Part shown: piece after piece, positions 36,533 through 44,554 of the stretch
Numbering within the stretch: the first letter of the stretch is position 1
Layout of the letters: the number at the start of each line of letters is the position of its first letter
Assembly (NCBI RefSeq): GCF_019443425.1
Contig: NZ_CP080382.1
Coordinates: 2,914,001 to 2,978,000 of the forward strand
Source: Arthrobacter sp. PAMC25284
GTDB lineage: Bacteria; Actinomycetota; Actinomycetes; Actinomycetales; Micrococcaceae
Direction of reading: 5' to 3'
Length of the DNA stretch: 64,000 nt
Notes under the pieces: model-generated
The model's database searches: none
Told to the model about the DNA's origin: nothing
Seen by the model: only the letters and a program-made list of their open reading frames with translations
Made by a program: the position numbers and the translations under genes

Positions 36533-37201
36533 ATGAACAAGATCCAACGCATGACGACGGCAGAGCTCAGCACCGACGCACTCCGGGAGCAGATTCTCAG
36601 CCGGCAGATACTGCCTGGATCAAGAATCACCGAAGACGCCATGGCGCGCGAACTGGGCATTTCGCGCGCCACGGTCCGTCAGGCATTGAATTCTCTGGTC
36701 CTGGAAGGGCTCCTCGTCCGCAATCCCGCCACTCGGGTTCTGGAAGTCCTGAGCCTCGATGCCTCTGACGTCGCCGAAATTTATCAGGCCCGCCGGGTCC
36801 TGGAACTTGCCGGTGTGGAAGCGTCCGCCGAAGCCCCCGATGATGCGTTGTTGAGCCTCAAACAGGCTGTGGCACAGATGCATGAAGCGGTCGAAAACGG
36901 CGACGTCCCCGGGTTCGTAGAGGCCGATGCACAATGCCATGCCCGGACGGTGGGCTTCCTTAACTCCCACATCCTTTCAGAGGCCCATGCCTCGCTGATG
37001 GGCCGGCTCCGCCTGGCAATGACGCATCTGGAAGCCGACGGCGGCGCCACCTCAGAAGGGCTCGCACAGCATCAGGAGTTCAGCGACCTGATCCTGGCCC
37101 GCGACATTCGAGGGGCAAAAGAACATCTCGCCCGGCGCCTGAATATTGCCGAACAACAAATGCTCGACAGCCTCATCGCACCGCGGCGGACAGCGAAGTA
37201 A
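36533..37201 (+). CDS. GntR-family (FCD) transcriptional regulator
   Basis: A 222-aa regulator: winged HTH LGISRATVRQALNSLVLEGLLVRN, then an all-helical FCD effector domain whose metal-binding residues may include D and H in VEADAQCHARTVG and H in LAQHQEF. The ATG follows AGGAG. It lies downstream of the amino-acid transporter-oxidase genes and is the best candidate for the dyad at 32564-32578. Confidence 0.9.
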   Translation: MNKIQRMTTAELSTDALREQILSRQILPGSRITEDAMARELGISRATVRQALNSLVLEGLLVRNPATRVLEVLSLDASDVAEIYQARRVLELAGVEASAEAPDDALLSLKQAVAQMHEAVENGDVPGFVEADAQCHARTVGFLNSHILSEAHASLMGRLRLAMTHLEADGGATSEGLAQHQEFSDLILARDIRGAKEHLARRLNIAEQQMLDSLIAPRRTAK

Positions 37202-37355
37202 ACGCTGCGCCGCATCGAGAATGGCGCACGTCCGCGTCGCCGGAATCGCCTTGTTTGACCATCTCTGCCCCCCATCTCTTCCCCGAACGCCAACGGTCCG
37301 GGCTGACGCGGTAAACTGGTCGGTCACGCTCACAGTCCTGACGGGCCTCGCGGGG

Positions 37356-37384
37356 GTGACGGATCCGGGAATGCCATGTACATT
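37356..37384 (+). promoter_or_regulatory. Sigma-70-type promoter of the amino-sugar operon
   Basis: -35 GTGACG (37356-37361), 17-bp spacer, -10 TACATT (37379-37384). It is placed 33 bp ahead of the antiterminator RNA motif and 127 bp ahead of nanE. Confidence 0.65.
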
Positions 37385-37416
37385 TTAAAGCGTCGCGATT
37401 CTTCGCGGCGGTCATC

Positions 37417-37475
37417 GGGATTGTAACTTTCGGCAAAACCTGAGACGGAAGCCCTTGTACGGAGTTGTACACGGG
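37417..37475 (+). promoter_or_regulatory. Ribonucleic antiterminator (RAT)-like leader
   Basis: GGGATTGTAACTTTCGGCAAAACCTGA-like sequence at 37417-37443, with the GGATTGT and GGCAAAACC halves that LicT/BglG-type RNA-binding domains recognise. It is followed by a hairpin with arms CCCTTGTAC (37452-37460) and GTACACGGG (37467-37475), one mismatch. A competing pairing GCAAAACC/GGGTTGC would overlap the RAT, as expected for a terminator/antiterminator switch. The cognate PRD antiterminator is encoded in the same operon at 41103. Confidence 0.82.
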
Positions 37476-37510
37476 TTGCTACGTCTTCCAGCGTCCGAGG
37501 AATAATCCCC

Positions 37511-38203
37511 ATGACCATTTCTATTTTGTTGGACCGCCTGCGCGGCGGCCTTATCGTCTCCTGCCAAGCCTTGCCCGGTGAGCCACTGTTCACCGAAGAG
37601 GGCGGCATTATGCCGCTCATGGCCAAAGCTGCTGCCCAGGCCGGTGCAGCCGGGATCCGCTGCAACTCCACGCGAGATGTCCGCCAGATCAAGGCAGCCG
37701 TCGATTTGCCGGTGATAGGACTCATCAAAAAGCGCTACGAGCCTTTTGAGCCCTACATCACCGCAACCATGGCTGAGGTGGACGCGCTCGTCGAAGCGGG
37801 CGCGGATGTAGTTGCCGTCGATTGCACGCTCCGGGAACGCGTCGACGGACTTAGTCCTGCAGCGTTCATCGAACAAATCCGCGCTGCCCACCCGAACCTG
37901 GCAATCATGGCCGACATCGCCACCCTCGAAGAAGGCCTGGCCGCCGCAGCCTCCGGCGTCGACTTCGTCGGAACCACGCTGAGCGGTTACACGCCCCAGT
38001 CCGAAGGCGCCCCGGGTCCCAACTTCACCCTGGTGGAGGAATTGTCGGTCAAAACAACCGTTCCTGTCATCGCTGAGGGCCAGGTCGGCACCCCCGAGCA
38101 GGCCCGTCAGATGCTCGATCTTGGCGCCTTCTGCGTCGTCGTTGGCGGCGCGATCACCCGGCCCGCCGAAATCGCCACGAAATTCGTCACAGCACTCGCT
38201 TAG
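37511..38203 (+). CDS. nanE: N-acylglucosamine-6-phosphate 2-epimerase
   Basis: A 230-aa NanE TIM barrel converting ManNAc-6-P to GlcNAc-6-P. Signatures: GGLIVSCQALPGEPLF, GIRCNSTRDV, GLIKKRY, VAVDCTLRER with the catalytic Asp/Lys region, FVGTTLSGYTP and VIAEGQVGTPEQA. First gene of the amino-sugar operon behind the RAT-like leader; it allows ManNAc taken up by the PTS to join the nag pathway. Confidence 0.95.
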   Translation: MTISILLDRLRGGLIVSCQALPGEPLFTEEGGIMPLMAKAAAQAGAAGIRCNSTRDVRQIKAAVDLPVIGLIKKRYEPFEPYITATMAEVDALVEAGADVVAVDCTLRERVDGLSPAAFIEQIRAAHPNLAIMADIATLEEGLAAAASGVDFVGTTLSGYTPQSEGAPGPNFTLVEELSVKTTVPVIAEGQVGTPEQARQMLDLGAFCVVVGGAITRPAEIATKFVTALA

Positions 38204-38263
38204 GCAATCAGCACTCCCTTCTAACCCGACGACGCCGTCGGGTCCGAACTGAAAGCAGTCACC

Positions 38264-39808
38264 ATGTTCAAGCAACTCCAAAAAATCGGCAAGGCCTTTA
38301 TGCTGCCGATTGCTATTCTTCCAGCCGCCGGCCTCCTCCTGGGGATCGGCGGTGCCCTGTCCAACCCGAACACGGTCCAGGCCTACCCGGCGTTGGACGA
38401 CACCGTCCTTCAGGGAATCTTCGGCGTGATGTCCGCCGCCGGCGCCACGATTTTCAGCAACCTGGCGCTCCTGCTCTCGATCGGATTGTGCATCGGCCTG
38501 GCGAAACGCGATAAGGGCACTGCTGCCCTGGCGGGAATCGTCGGCTACCTCGTTATGACCGCCACCATCACAGCGATGCTGGACATCTTCAGCCCCGACA
38601 GCCAGCCCATCGACACCGGCGTCGTCGGCGCCCTAGTGATCGGCGCGGCCGCGGTCTGGCTGCATAACCGCTACCGCAACATCGAATTGCCGGCTTTCCT
38701 CGGATTCTTCGGGGGATCCCGCTTCGTGCCCATCGTCGCGGCCTTCGCCGGAATCATCGTCGGCGTGTTCTTCTTCCTTGCGTGGCCGCCCATCCAGCAG
38801 GCTATGGTTTCTGCCGGTACCGCCATCGCCGGCATGGGCCCCATTGGGACCTTCTTCTATGGCTTCCTTTTGCGGCTGAGCGGCGCCGTCGGCCTGCACC
38901 ACATGATCTACCCGATGTTCTGGTTCACACCCCTGGGCGGGACTGAGCTGGTCAACGGCACCTCCATTGCAGGCGCCCAGAAGATCTTTTTCGCCCAGCT
39001 GGCCGACCCGAGCCATGCCGGCCTGTTCACCGAGGGCACCCGCTATTTCGCCGGCCGCTTCGCCACCATGATGTTTGGCCTGCCCGCCGCCTGCCTCGCG
39101 ATGTGGCACTGCGTCCCCAAGGGCCGCCGCGCGAAGTACACCGGCCTGTTCGCCTCTGTGGCGCTGACGTCCTTCGTCACCGGCATCACCGAACCCATCG
39201 AATTCATGTTCCTGTTCGTCGCCCCCCTGCTGTATGTCTTCCATGCCTTCCTGGACGGCGCCTCCTTCTTCGTGGCCGACCTCCTCAACATCCGCATCGG
39301 CAACACCTTCTCCGGCGGAGCCATCGACTACCTTCTCTTCGGCGTTCTGCAAGGCAATGAACGGACCAACTGGCTGCTCGTGCTGCCCGTCGGCGCCATC
39401 TGGTTCGCCCTGTACTACTTCTCCTTCAGGTTCGCCATCAAACGCTTCAAGATCGGCACACCCGGACACCTCGACGACACCATCGCCAGCGACGCCGACG
39501 CGGCGCCTGTCGACGGCGCCCTCGTGCCTGCCATGGCAGGTGCTCCCGCTGCCGCCGGAACAATCCAGGAGACCGCCGCGCGCGTCGTGGAAGCCCTCGG
39601 CGGGGCAGCCAACCTTGACGACGTCGACGCCTGCATCACCCGACTGCGGGTGTCCGTGAAAGACCCGGCCAAAGTCGACAAAGCAGCCCTGCGGAAGCTC
39701 GGCGCCACCGACGTCTTCGAAGTCCAGGGCGGCGTCCAGGCCGTCTACGGCGGGAAAGCCATCTTGTACAAAAACGCGATCAACGAGAGCCTTGGCCTCG
39801 ACGACTGA
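38264..39808 (+). CDS. PTS amino-sugar/glucose-type EIICB permease
   Basis: A 514-aa fusion. The EIIC membrane domain (residues 1-400, about ten segments) includes the substrate-site region FVTGITEPIEFMFLF. After a flexible Ala/Pro linker comes an EIIB domain with the phospho-acceptor Cys457 in DVDACITRLRVSVKD. It belongs to the Glc/GlcNAc family. The operon partners nanE, nagA and nagB point to GlcNAc and/or ManNAc as substrate. Phosphate comes from the EIIA encoded 12 nt downstream. Confidence 0.93.
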   Translation: MFKQLQKIGKAFMLPIAILPAAGLLLGIGGALSNPNTVQAYPALDDTVLQGIFGVMSAAGATIFSNLALLLSIGLCIGLAKRDKGTAALAGIVGYLVMTATITAMLDIFSPDSQPIDTGVVGALVIGAAAVWLHNRYRNIELPAFLGFFGGSRFVPIVAAFAGIIVGVFFFLAWPPIQQAMVSAGTAIAGMGPIGTFFYGFLLRLSGAVGLHHMIYPMFWFTPLGGTELVNGTSIAGAQKIFFAQLADPSHAGLFTEGTRYFAGRFATMMFGLPAACLAMWHCVPKGRRAKYTGLFASVALTSFVTGITEPIEFMFLFVAPLLYVFHAFLDGASFFVADLLNIRIGNTFSGGAIDYLLFGVLQGNERTNWLLVLPVGAIWFALYYFSFRFAIKRFKIGTPGHLDDTIASDADAAPVDGALVPAMAGAPAAAGTIQETAARVVEALGGAANLDDVDACITRLRVSVKDPAKVDKAALRKLGATDVFEVQGGVQAVYGGKAILYKNAINESLGLDD

Positions 39809-39820
39809 AGGAGCACCTCA

Positions 39821-40291
39821 ATGCTGAACCCATTCAAGAAAAAGGGCGATCCCGTCTTCAGCCCGGTCTCCGGGAGAATCATTCCCCTCGACGAAGTCCC
39901 GGATCCTGTCTTCGCCGGACGGTCGGTCGGCGACGGATTTGCCGTCGCACCAACGGACGGTTCCTTCCGCAGCCCGGCTGACGGCGAACTCGTCCTGGTG
40001 GCGAAAACACTGCACGCCTTTGCCATCCGGACAGACGCCGGAGCCGAGCTCCTCGTCCACATCGGGATCGACACCGTCAAACTCAAGGGCGAAGGATTCA
40101 CCGGGCACCGGCAAGCCGGTGAACGGGTCTCCCGCGGAGACCTAATCATCAGCTGCGACCTGGCGGAACTTGCTGCGAAGGTACCGTCCATGGCCACCCC
40201 GGTTATCCTGACGAACGGGAGCAAATTCGGCATGACTGACCCGGATTTGCAGGCCGCCGATACGCCCGTCATCACAGTCCGCCGGAAGTGA
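39821..40291 (+). CDS. PTS glucose-type EIIA component
   Basis: A 156-aa soluble EIIA of the Crr type. The phosphorylated His80 is in LLVHIGIDTVKL and the partner His65 in KTLHAFAIR. It passes phosphate from HPr to the EIIB domain of the preceding permease. The gene follows the permease by 12 nt with AAGGAG before the ATG. Confidence 0.94.
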   Translation: MLNPFKKKGDPVFSPVSGRIIPLDEVPDPVFAGRSVGDGFAVAPTDGSFRSPADGELVLVAKTLHAFAIRTDAGAELLVHIGIDTVKLKGEGFTGHRQAGERVSRGDLIISCDLAELAAKVPSMATPVILTNGSKFGMTDPDLQAADTPVITVRRK

Positions 40292-40304
40292 AAGGCACCA
40301 GACC

Positions 40305-41112
40305 ATGGAAGTGATCATCTGCGAAACACCCGAGGAAGTCGGCCGGCTCGCGGCGGCGAAAGTCAGCCGCGTGGTCCGGGACCGGGGCCCCGAGGCGGTG
40401 CTGGGCCTGTCGACGGGTTCGTCGCCCCTGGCGGCCTACGCTGATTTGGCCCGGAGGATCGAGGCTGGGGAACTCGACCTGAGCCGCGCCAGGGGATTCG
40501 CGCTGGACGAGTATGTCGGCTTGCCGCCGGGGCATCCCGAGAGCTACGCGGAGGTGATCCGTGCAACAGTGACGGATCCGTTGCGGATGGATCCCCTGCG
40601 GGTCAGTTGCCCGGACGGCTTCGCCACGGACACCGACGCCGCGGCCCCGTCACTACGAGGAAGCCATTAAGGCCGCCGGCGGGATCGACATCCAGATCCT
40701 GGGCGTCGGGGAAAACGGGCACATCGGCTTCAACGAGCCAAGTTCATCGTTGTCATCGCGCACCCGGGTCAAAACCCTTACGCGCACGACCCGGGAGGCC
40801 AACAGCCGTTTCTTTGAGACTTTGGACGACGTTCCCCGGCACTGCCTGACGCAAGGCCTCGGCACCATCATGGACGCCCGCGAGGTCGTTCTCATGGCCC
40901 AGGGCAGCCATAAGGCTTCGGCAATCGCGGGACTTATCGAGGGGCCGCTCTCGGCCCGCTGCCCCGGGTCGGTTCTTCAGTTGCATCCTGCGGCCACGGT
41001 GATCATCGATCGCGCTGCTGCCGCTGAGCTTGAGGGCCAGGAATACTACGAAGAGACGTACAGGAACAAACCGGCCTGGCAGCGATTCGAGGATCCGGCC
41101 CCATGGAAGTGA
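40305..41112 (+). pseudogene. nagB: Glucosamine-6-phosphate deaminase, frameshifted
   Basis: The first part (40305 to about 40650) reads VLGLSTGSSPLAAYADL and ALDEYVGLPPGHPESY. The second, in the +1 frame, reads [28 protein letters not shown] (catalytic His) and RTRVKTLT. Deleting one C from GGCCCCGTCAC at about 40645 restores [16 protein letters not shown] and a normal protein of about 268 aa. It would convert GlcN-6-P to Fru-6-P and ammonia. All other genes of the operon are intact, so a sequence error is likely. Confidence 0.88.
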
Positions 41113-41969
41113 CCCAGCAAGCGAGCATCAAGCGGGTCTACAACAACAACGTTGTACTCGCCATCGAGGCAGACGCCACGGAAGTTGTCTTGCTGGGCAA
41201 GGGGATCGGTTTCCAGCGCCGCCCGGGCGAAAGCGTCGACACGTCCATGGCCGATCAGCGCTTCGTGGCCGACGGGTCCTACCGGGCGACCCAGGTCGCC
41301 GGCCTCCTCAGCGACGCACCGCTGGACCAGATCGCACTGGCCCAGACCATCACTCAACTCGGTCATGCGACCCTCGGACTCGAGCCGCGACAGTCCTTGA
41401 TGATCCCCGTCCTGGACCACCTCACCTTCGCGGTACGTCGGGCCCAGGAAGGAACACACATCGACTTCCCGCTCCGCTGGGAAGTGGCCCAGCTCTACCC
41501 GGCAGAAGCCGCACTGGGACGCCAGGTCGTGACACTGGTGTCCGACACGCTCGGGGTCCGGCTGCAGGAGGATGAGTGGGTGGCATTCGCGCTGCACTTC
41601 GTCAACCAGCAGTGGACCAAAGGAGACTTTTCCAAGACCGTCGTGATGACCGAGACGATCAGCCGGGTCTTCCTGCGTCTGGCTGAGCGGTGGGGCCAGC
41701 CGATCGATGAAGACGCAACCAGTGCCGCACGCTTCGTGACGCATCTGCGCTTCGTCTTTGCCCGGGCTGCCAGCGACGAACAACTGCACAGTTCCCACCT
41801 GGACGTCCTCGCCTCGGTCCGGCAGGTGTATCCGGAAGCCGCCGACGCCGCGACGGACATTGCCCGCCTGATTGGCGAGGCGATTCACCGGATCATCTCT
41901 ACCGACGAAATCTCCTACCTTGCCCTGCACACGGGCCGCCTCTATGCCGAAATGAAGGGTCCACAGTGA
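41103..41969 (+). CDS. PRD-domain transcription antiterminator (BglG/LicT family)
   Basis: A 288-aa protein with an N-terminal RNA-binding CAT domain (residues 7-62: [32 protein letters not shown]) and two PRD domains, each with conserved His residues that PTS proteins phosphorylate ([41 protein letters not shown]). It binds a RAT hairpin to block termination. A matching RAT-like sequence stands before nanE. The gene overlaps nagB by 10 nt. Confidence 0.92.
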   Translation: MEVTQQASIKRVYNNNVVLAIEADATEVVLLGKGIGFQRRPGESVDTSMADQRFVADGSYRATQVAGLLSDAPLDQIALAQTITQLGHATLGLEPRQSLMIPVLDHLTFAVRRAQEGTHIDFPLRWEVAQLYPAEAALGRQVVTLVSDTLGVRLQEDEWVAFALHFVNQQWTKGDFSKTVVMTETISRVFLRLAERWGQPIDEDATSAARFVTHLRFVFARAASDEQLHSSHLDVLASVRQVYPEAADAATDIARLIGEAIHRIISTDEISYLALHTGRLYAEMKGPQ

Positions 41970-42226
41970 ACAGCAAAACCGTAACCGTCGGCTTAGCCGC
42001 AGGGCTTCACGCCCGCCCCGCCGCGCTCATCGCCCAGGCGGCGGCGGCCTACGAAGACGAGATCACCCTGACCCTCGCGGGCAAAGACCCGGCGGACGCC
42101 AATTCATCCCTGATGATCATGATGCTGGGCGCAGGGCACGGCACCCCGATCACGATTGCCTCCGACAACCACCCTGCCGTTGAAGCCATCTCAGCCATGA
42201 TCGGCAGCGATCTGGACGCAGGATAG
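41966..42226 (+). CDS. ptsH: Phosphocarrier protein HPr
   Basis: An 86-aa HPr. Catalytic His15 in AAGLHARPAALIAQAA; a Ser46-type regulatory region in DANSSLMIMMLGAG. A GTG start overlaps the antiterminator stop by 4 nt. It relays phosphate from Enzyme I, whose gene is not in the window, to EIIA and probably to the antiterminator. Confidence 0.95.
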   Translation: MNSKTVTVGLAAGLHARPAALIAQAAAAYEDEITLTLAGKDPADANSSLMIMMLGAGHGTPITIASDNHPAVEAISAMIGSDLDAG

Positions 42227-42269
42227 GTCTCCGGCTCCACACCACCGCACCCCGAACTTGGAAGGACCC

Positions 42270-43511
42270 ATGACCAGCACGGACCTCCGCCATCCGGCAC
42301 CCGGAACCACCTACGTCCTACACGGAACCATGCTGTCTGACGGAACCCAAACGGAAGACTCAGTTGTAGCAGTGCTGGACGGGCTGATCGCCTATGCCGG
42401 ACCGCGGGCGGGCTTCGACCGCGCCAGGTACCCGGCAGCCGAAACGCTCAAGTTGCAGCCGGGAAGCCTGATCCTGCCCGGGCTGATCGACCTGCACTGC
42501 CACGGCGCAGCAGGCGGGGGCTTCCCCGATGGTGACGGGGAGGCGTCCCGGCAGGCGGTGGGGTTCCTGCACCGCAGCGGCACCACAACACTGCTGGCCA
42601 GTATGGTCACCGCGTCGTGCGAGGAGCTCACGCACGGAATCGGCGTGTTGAACGACTTATGGTCCGAAGGGCTCATCGCGGGTATCCATCTGGAAGGCCC
42701 GTTCCTGTCCCACGCCCGCTGCGGGGCGCAGAACCCGGACTGGCTCCGGGATCCCGATCCCGAACTGGCCCGCCGGCTGATTGCTGCGGCTGGCGGCTCC
42801 CTGAAGACCATGACGTATGCACCCGAACTTTCCGGGGCAGGCGAACTCGTCAGGATCCTGGCCGAGCATGGCGTCACGCCCTCCCTGGGCCATACCGACG
42901 CAGATGCCCAGACGACTTCAGCGTCGCTAACAGAGGCAGCCGAACTCCTGGTTGCGTCAACGGCACGCGGTCGCCATCCCGAATATGCCCGGCCAACCAT
43001 CACACACCTGTTCAACGGTATGCCGCCACTTCATCACCGCAGCCCCGGCCCCGTCGCGGCCTGCCTGCGGCTGGCGGCGGCAGGGGAGATCGTCGTCGAG
43101 CTCATCGGCGATGGCGTCCACCTCGATCCTGAAACCGTCCGGATGGTGTTCGATCTGGCCGGAGCCGACAATATTGCCCTCGTGACAGATTCCATGGCCG
43201 CCACCGGACTGCCCGACGGCGACTACGACCTCGGTCCCTCGGCCGTGGTGGTCCGGGAAGGCGTGGCACGGCTGCACAGTAACAATGCCCTTGCCGGAGG
43301 GACGTCAACACTGCTGGAGGTCGTCCGCAGGACAGTCGCGGCCGGCGTGAGCCCGGCCAACGCTGTCAAAGCGGCAACACTGGTCCCGGCCCGGGTCCTC
43401 GGTGCGGAATCCGTGATCGGAAGCCTGCGGGCCGGCATGCGGGCCGATATTGTTGTCACCGATGCGGACTTCGGCCTGCTGGCCGTGCTCCGGGCCGGCC
43501 GTCGCATCTAG
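42270..43511 (+). CDS. nagA: N-acetylglucosamine-6-phosphate deacetylase
   Basis: A 413-aa amidohydrolase from ATG 42270 (after GGAAGGA). Metal and catalytic residues: DLHCHGAAGGGF, GIHLEGPFL, SLGHTDADAQ, THLFNGMPPLHHR and the catalytic Asp in ALVTDSMAATG. It yields GlcN-6-P and acetate, feeding NagB. It is the last gene of the operon. Its stop overlaps the convergent reductase stop by 4 nt (CTAG). Confidence 0.94.
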   Translation: MTSTDLRHPAPGTTYVLHGTMLSDGTQTEDSVVAVLDGLIAYAGPRAGFDRARYPAAETLKLQPGSLILPGLIDLHCHGAAGGGFPDGDGEASRQAVGFLHRSGTTTLLASMVTASCEELTHGIGVLNDLWSEGLIAGIHLEGPFLSHARCGAQNPDWLRDPDPELARRLIAAAGGSLKTMTYAPELSGAGELVRILAEHGVTPSLGHTDADAQTTSASLTEAAELLVASTARGRHPEYARPTITHLFNGMPPLHHRSPGPVAACLRLAAAGEIVVELIGDGVHLDPETVRMVFDLAGADNIALVTDSMAATGLPDGDYDLGPSAVVVREGVARLHSNNALAGGTSTLLEVVRRTVAAGVSPANAVKAATLVPARVLGAESVIGSLRAGMRADIVVTDADFGLLAVLRAGRRI

Positions 43512-44554
43512 ATATCGAGGACCAGCCTGTCGCCCAGGCAGCGCGAAACACAAATCATCATGGTCTCGTTTCCCGCCCGCTCCTCGGCGCTGAGGATTTC
43601 ATCCCTGTGGTCCGGAACTCCGCCCAAAACGACCGTTTCGCAGGTGCCGCAGGTGCCTTTCCGGCAGGAGTTCAAGGCAGGAACGTTGACGCGCTGCAGG
43701 GCGTCCAGGATGGTCTCCTGGGCCCCAATCGTGATTTTGGTGCCGTCGGCGGTTTCCACGATGAACGGGGTATCGCTGCCGGCCGGCGGGCTGACCTGCC
43801 CGGAACTGTTTGCCTGCCCGGAACCGCTCGTCTGTTCGGAACCAAAGGATTCAAACATCAGGCGCGGAATCGCACCGGCCGCATGTGCCGAGCGGAGCTC
43901 GGTGAGCAAGCGCTGCGGACCGCAGGCGTAGACCGTGGTGTCCGGACCCAGCCGGGCCAGGCGCAGGTACTCGCTGAGGTCCATGCTTCCGGAATTTTCC
44001 TTCGCCTGAACCTGAACCTTGTCCCGCTCAGGGTCAAGGGCGGAGACCTCGTCCAGGAATGCCATGGAGCGCAGGCTTGATCCCAGATACAAAAGACGCC
44101 ACGGCTCGCCGCCGGCGTGCGCTGCCCGAATCATTGGCAGCAGCGGTGTGATCCCGATGCCGCCTGCAACAAAGACTTTCTCACCGGGACCCGGTGTGCC
44201 GCGGAAGTTGTTTTTCGGGCCGCGTACGTCCAGGACGTCGCCTGCCTTCAGCTCCTCGTGGACGTAGCGGGACCCGCCCCTGCCGGGTTGTTCCCGCAGC
44301 ACCGCGATGCGCCAAACGTGGTGATCCGAGGGGTCCGAACACAACGAATATTGACGCAGGACGCCGTTGCCGAACAGGACATCGACGTGGGCGCCCGGCT
44401 CCCAGGCCGGGAGCGTCCCGCCGTCGGGATCGCCCAGAATCACGGAGGCGACGCCGTCGGCTTCCCGCCGGATCCCACTGACAGCGAGGCGGCGGAATCC
44501 GTCTTCCGGGGCTGCACTCAACACGGCAGCCTCAGCGGCCTGGAGCGTCATCAT
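43508..44554 (-). CDS. PDR/VanB-type flavin and 2Fe-2S oxidoreductase
   Basis: A 348-aa phthalate-dioxygenase-reductase-type protein. Flavin site RQYSLCSDPSDH, NAD(P) site VAGGIGITPLLPM and CGPQRLL, and a C-terminal plant-type ferredoxin domain NSCRKGTCGTCETVV with a later Cys in ICVSRCLG. An unusual Ser/Gly/Gln-rich linker (about residues 235-258) separates the NAD and Fe-S domains. It moves electrons from NAD(P)H to an oxygenase. The best local acceptor is the P450 at 47199. The gene overlaps the ammonia-lyase gene by 23 nt. Confidence 0.9.
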   Translation of the reverse strand: MMTLQAAEAAVLSAAPEDGFRRLAVSGIRREADGVASVILGDPDGGTLPAWEPGAHVDVLFGNGVLRQYSLCSDPSDHHVWRIAVLREQPGRGGSRYVHEELKAGDVLDVRGPKNNFRGTPGPGEKVFVAGGIGITPLLPMIRAAHAGGEPWRLLYLGSSLRSMAFLDEVSALDPERDKVQVQAKENSGSMDLSEYLRLARLGPDTTVYACGPQRLLTELRSAHAAGAIPRLMFESFGSEQTSGSGQANSSGQVSPPAGSDTPFIVETADGTKITIGAQETILDALQRVNVPALNSCRKGTCGTCETVVLGGVPDHRDEILSAEERAGNETMMICVSRCLGDRLVLDI

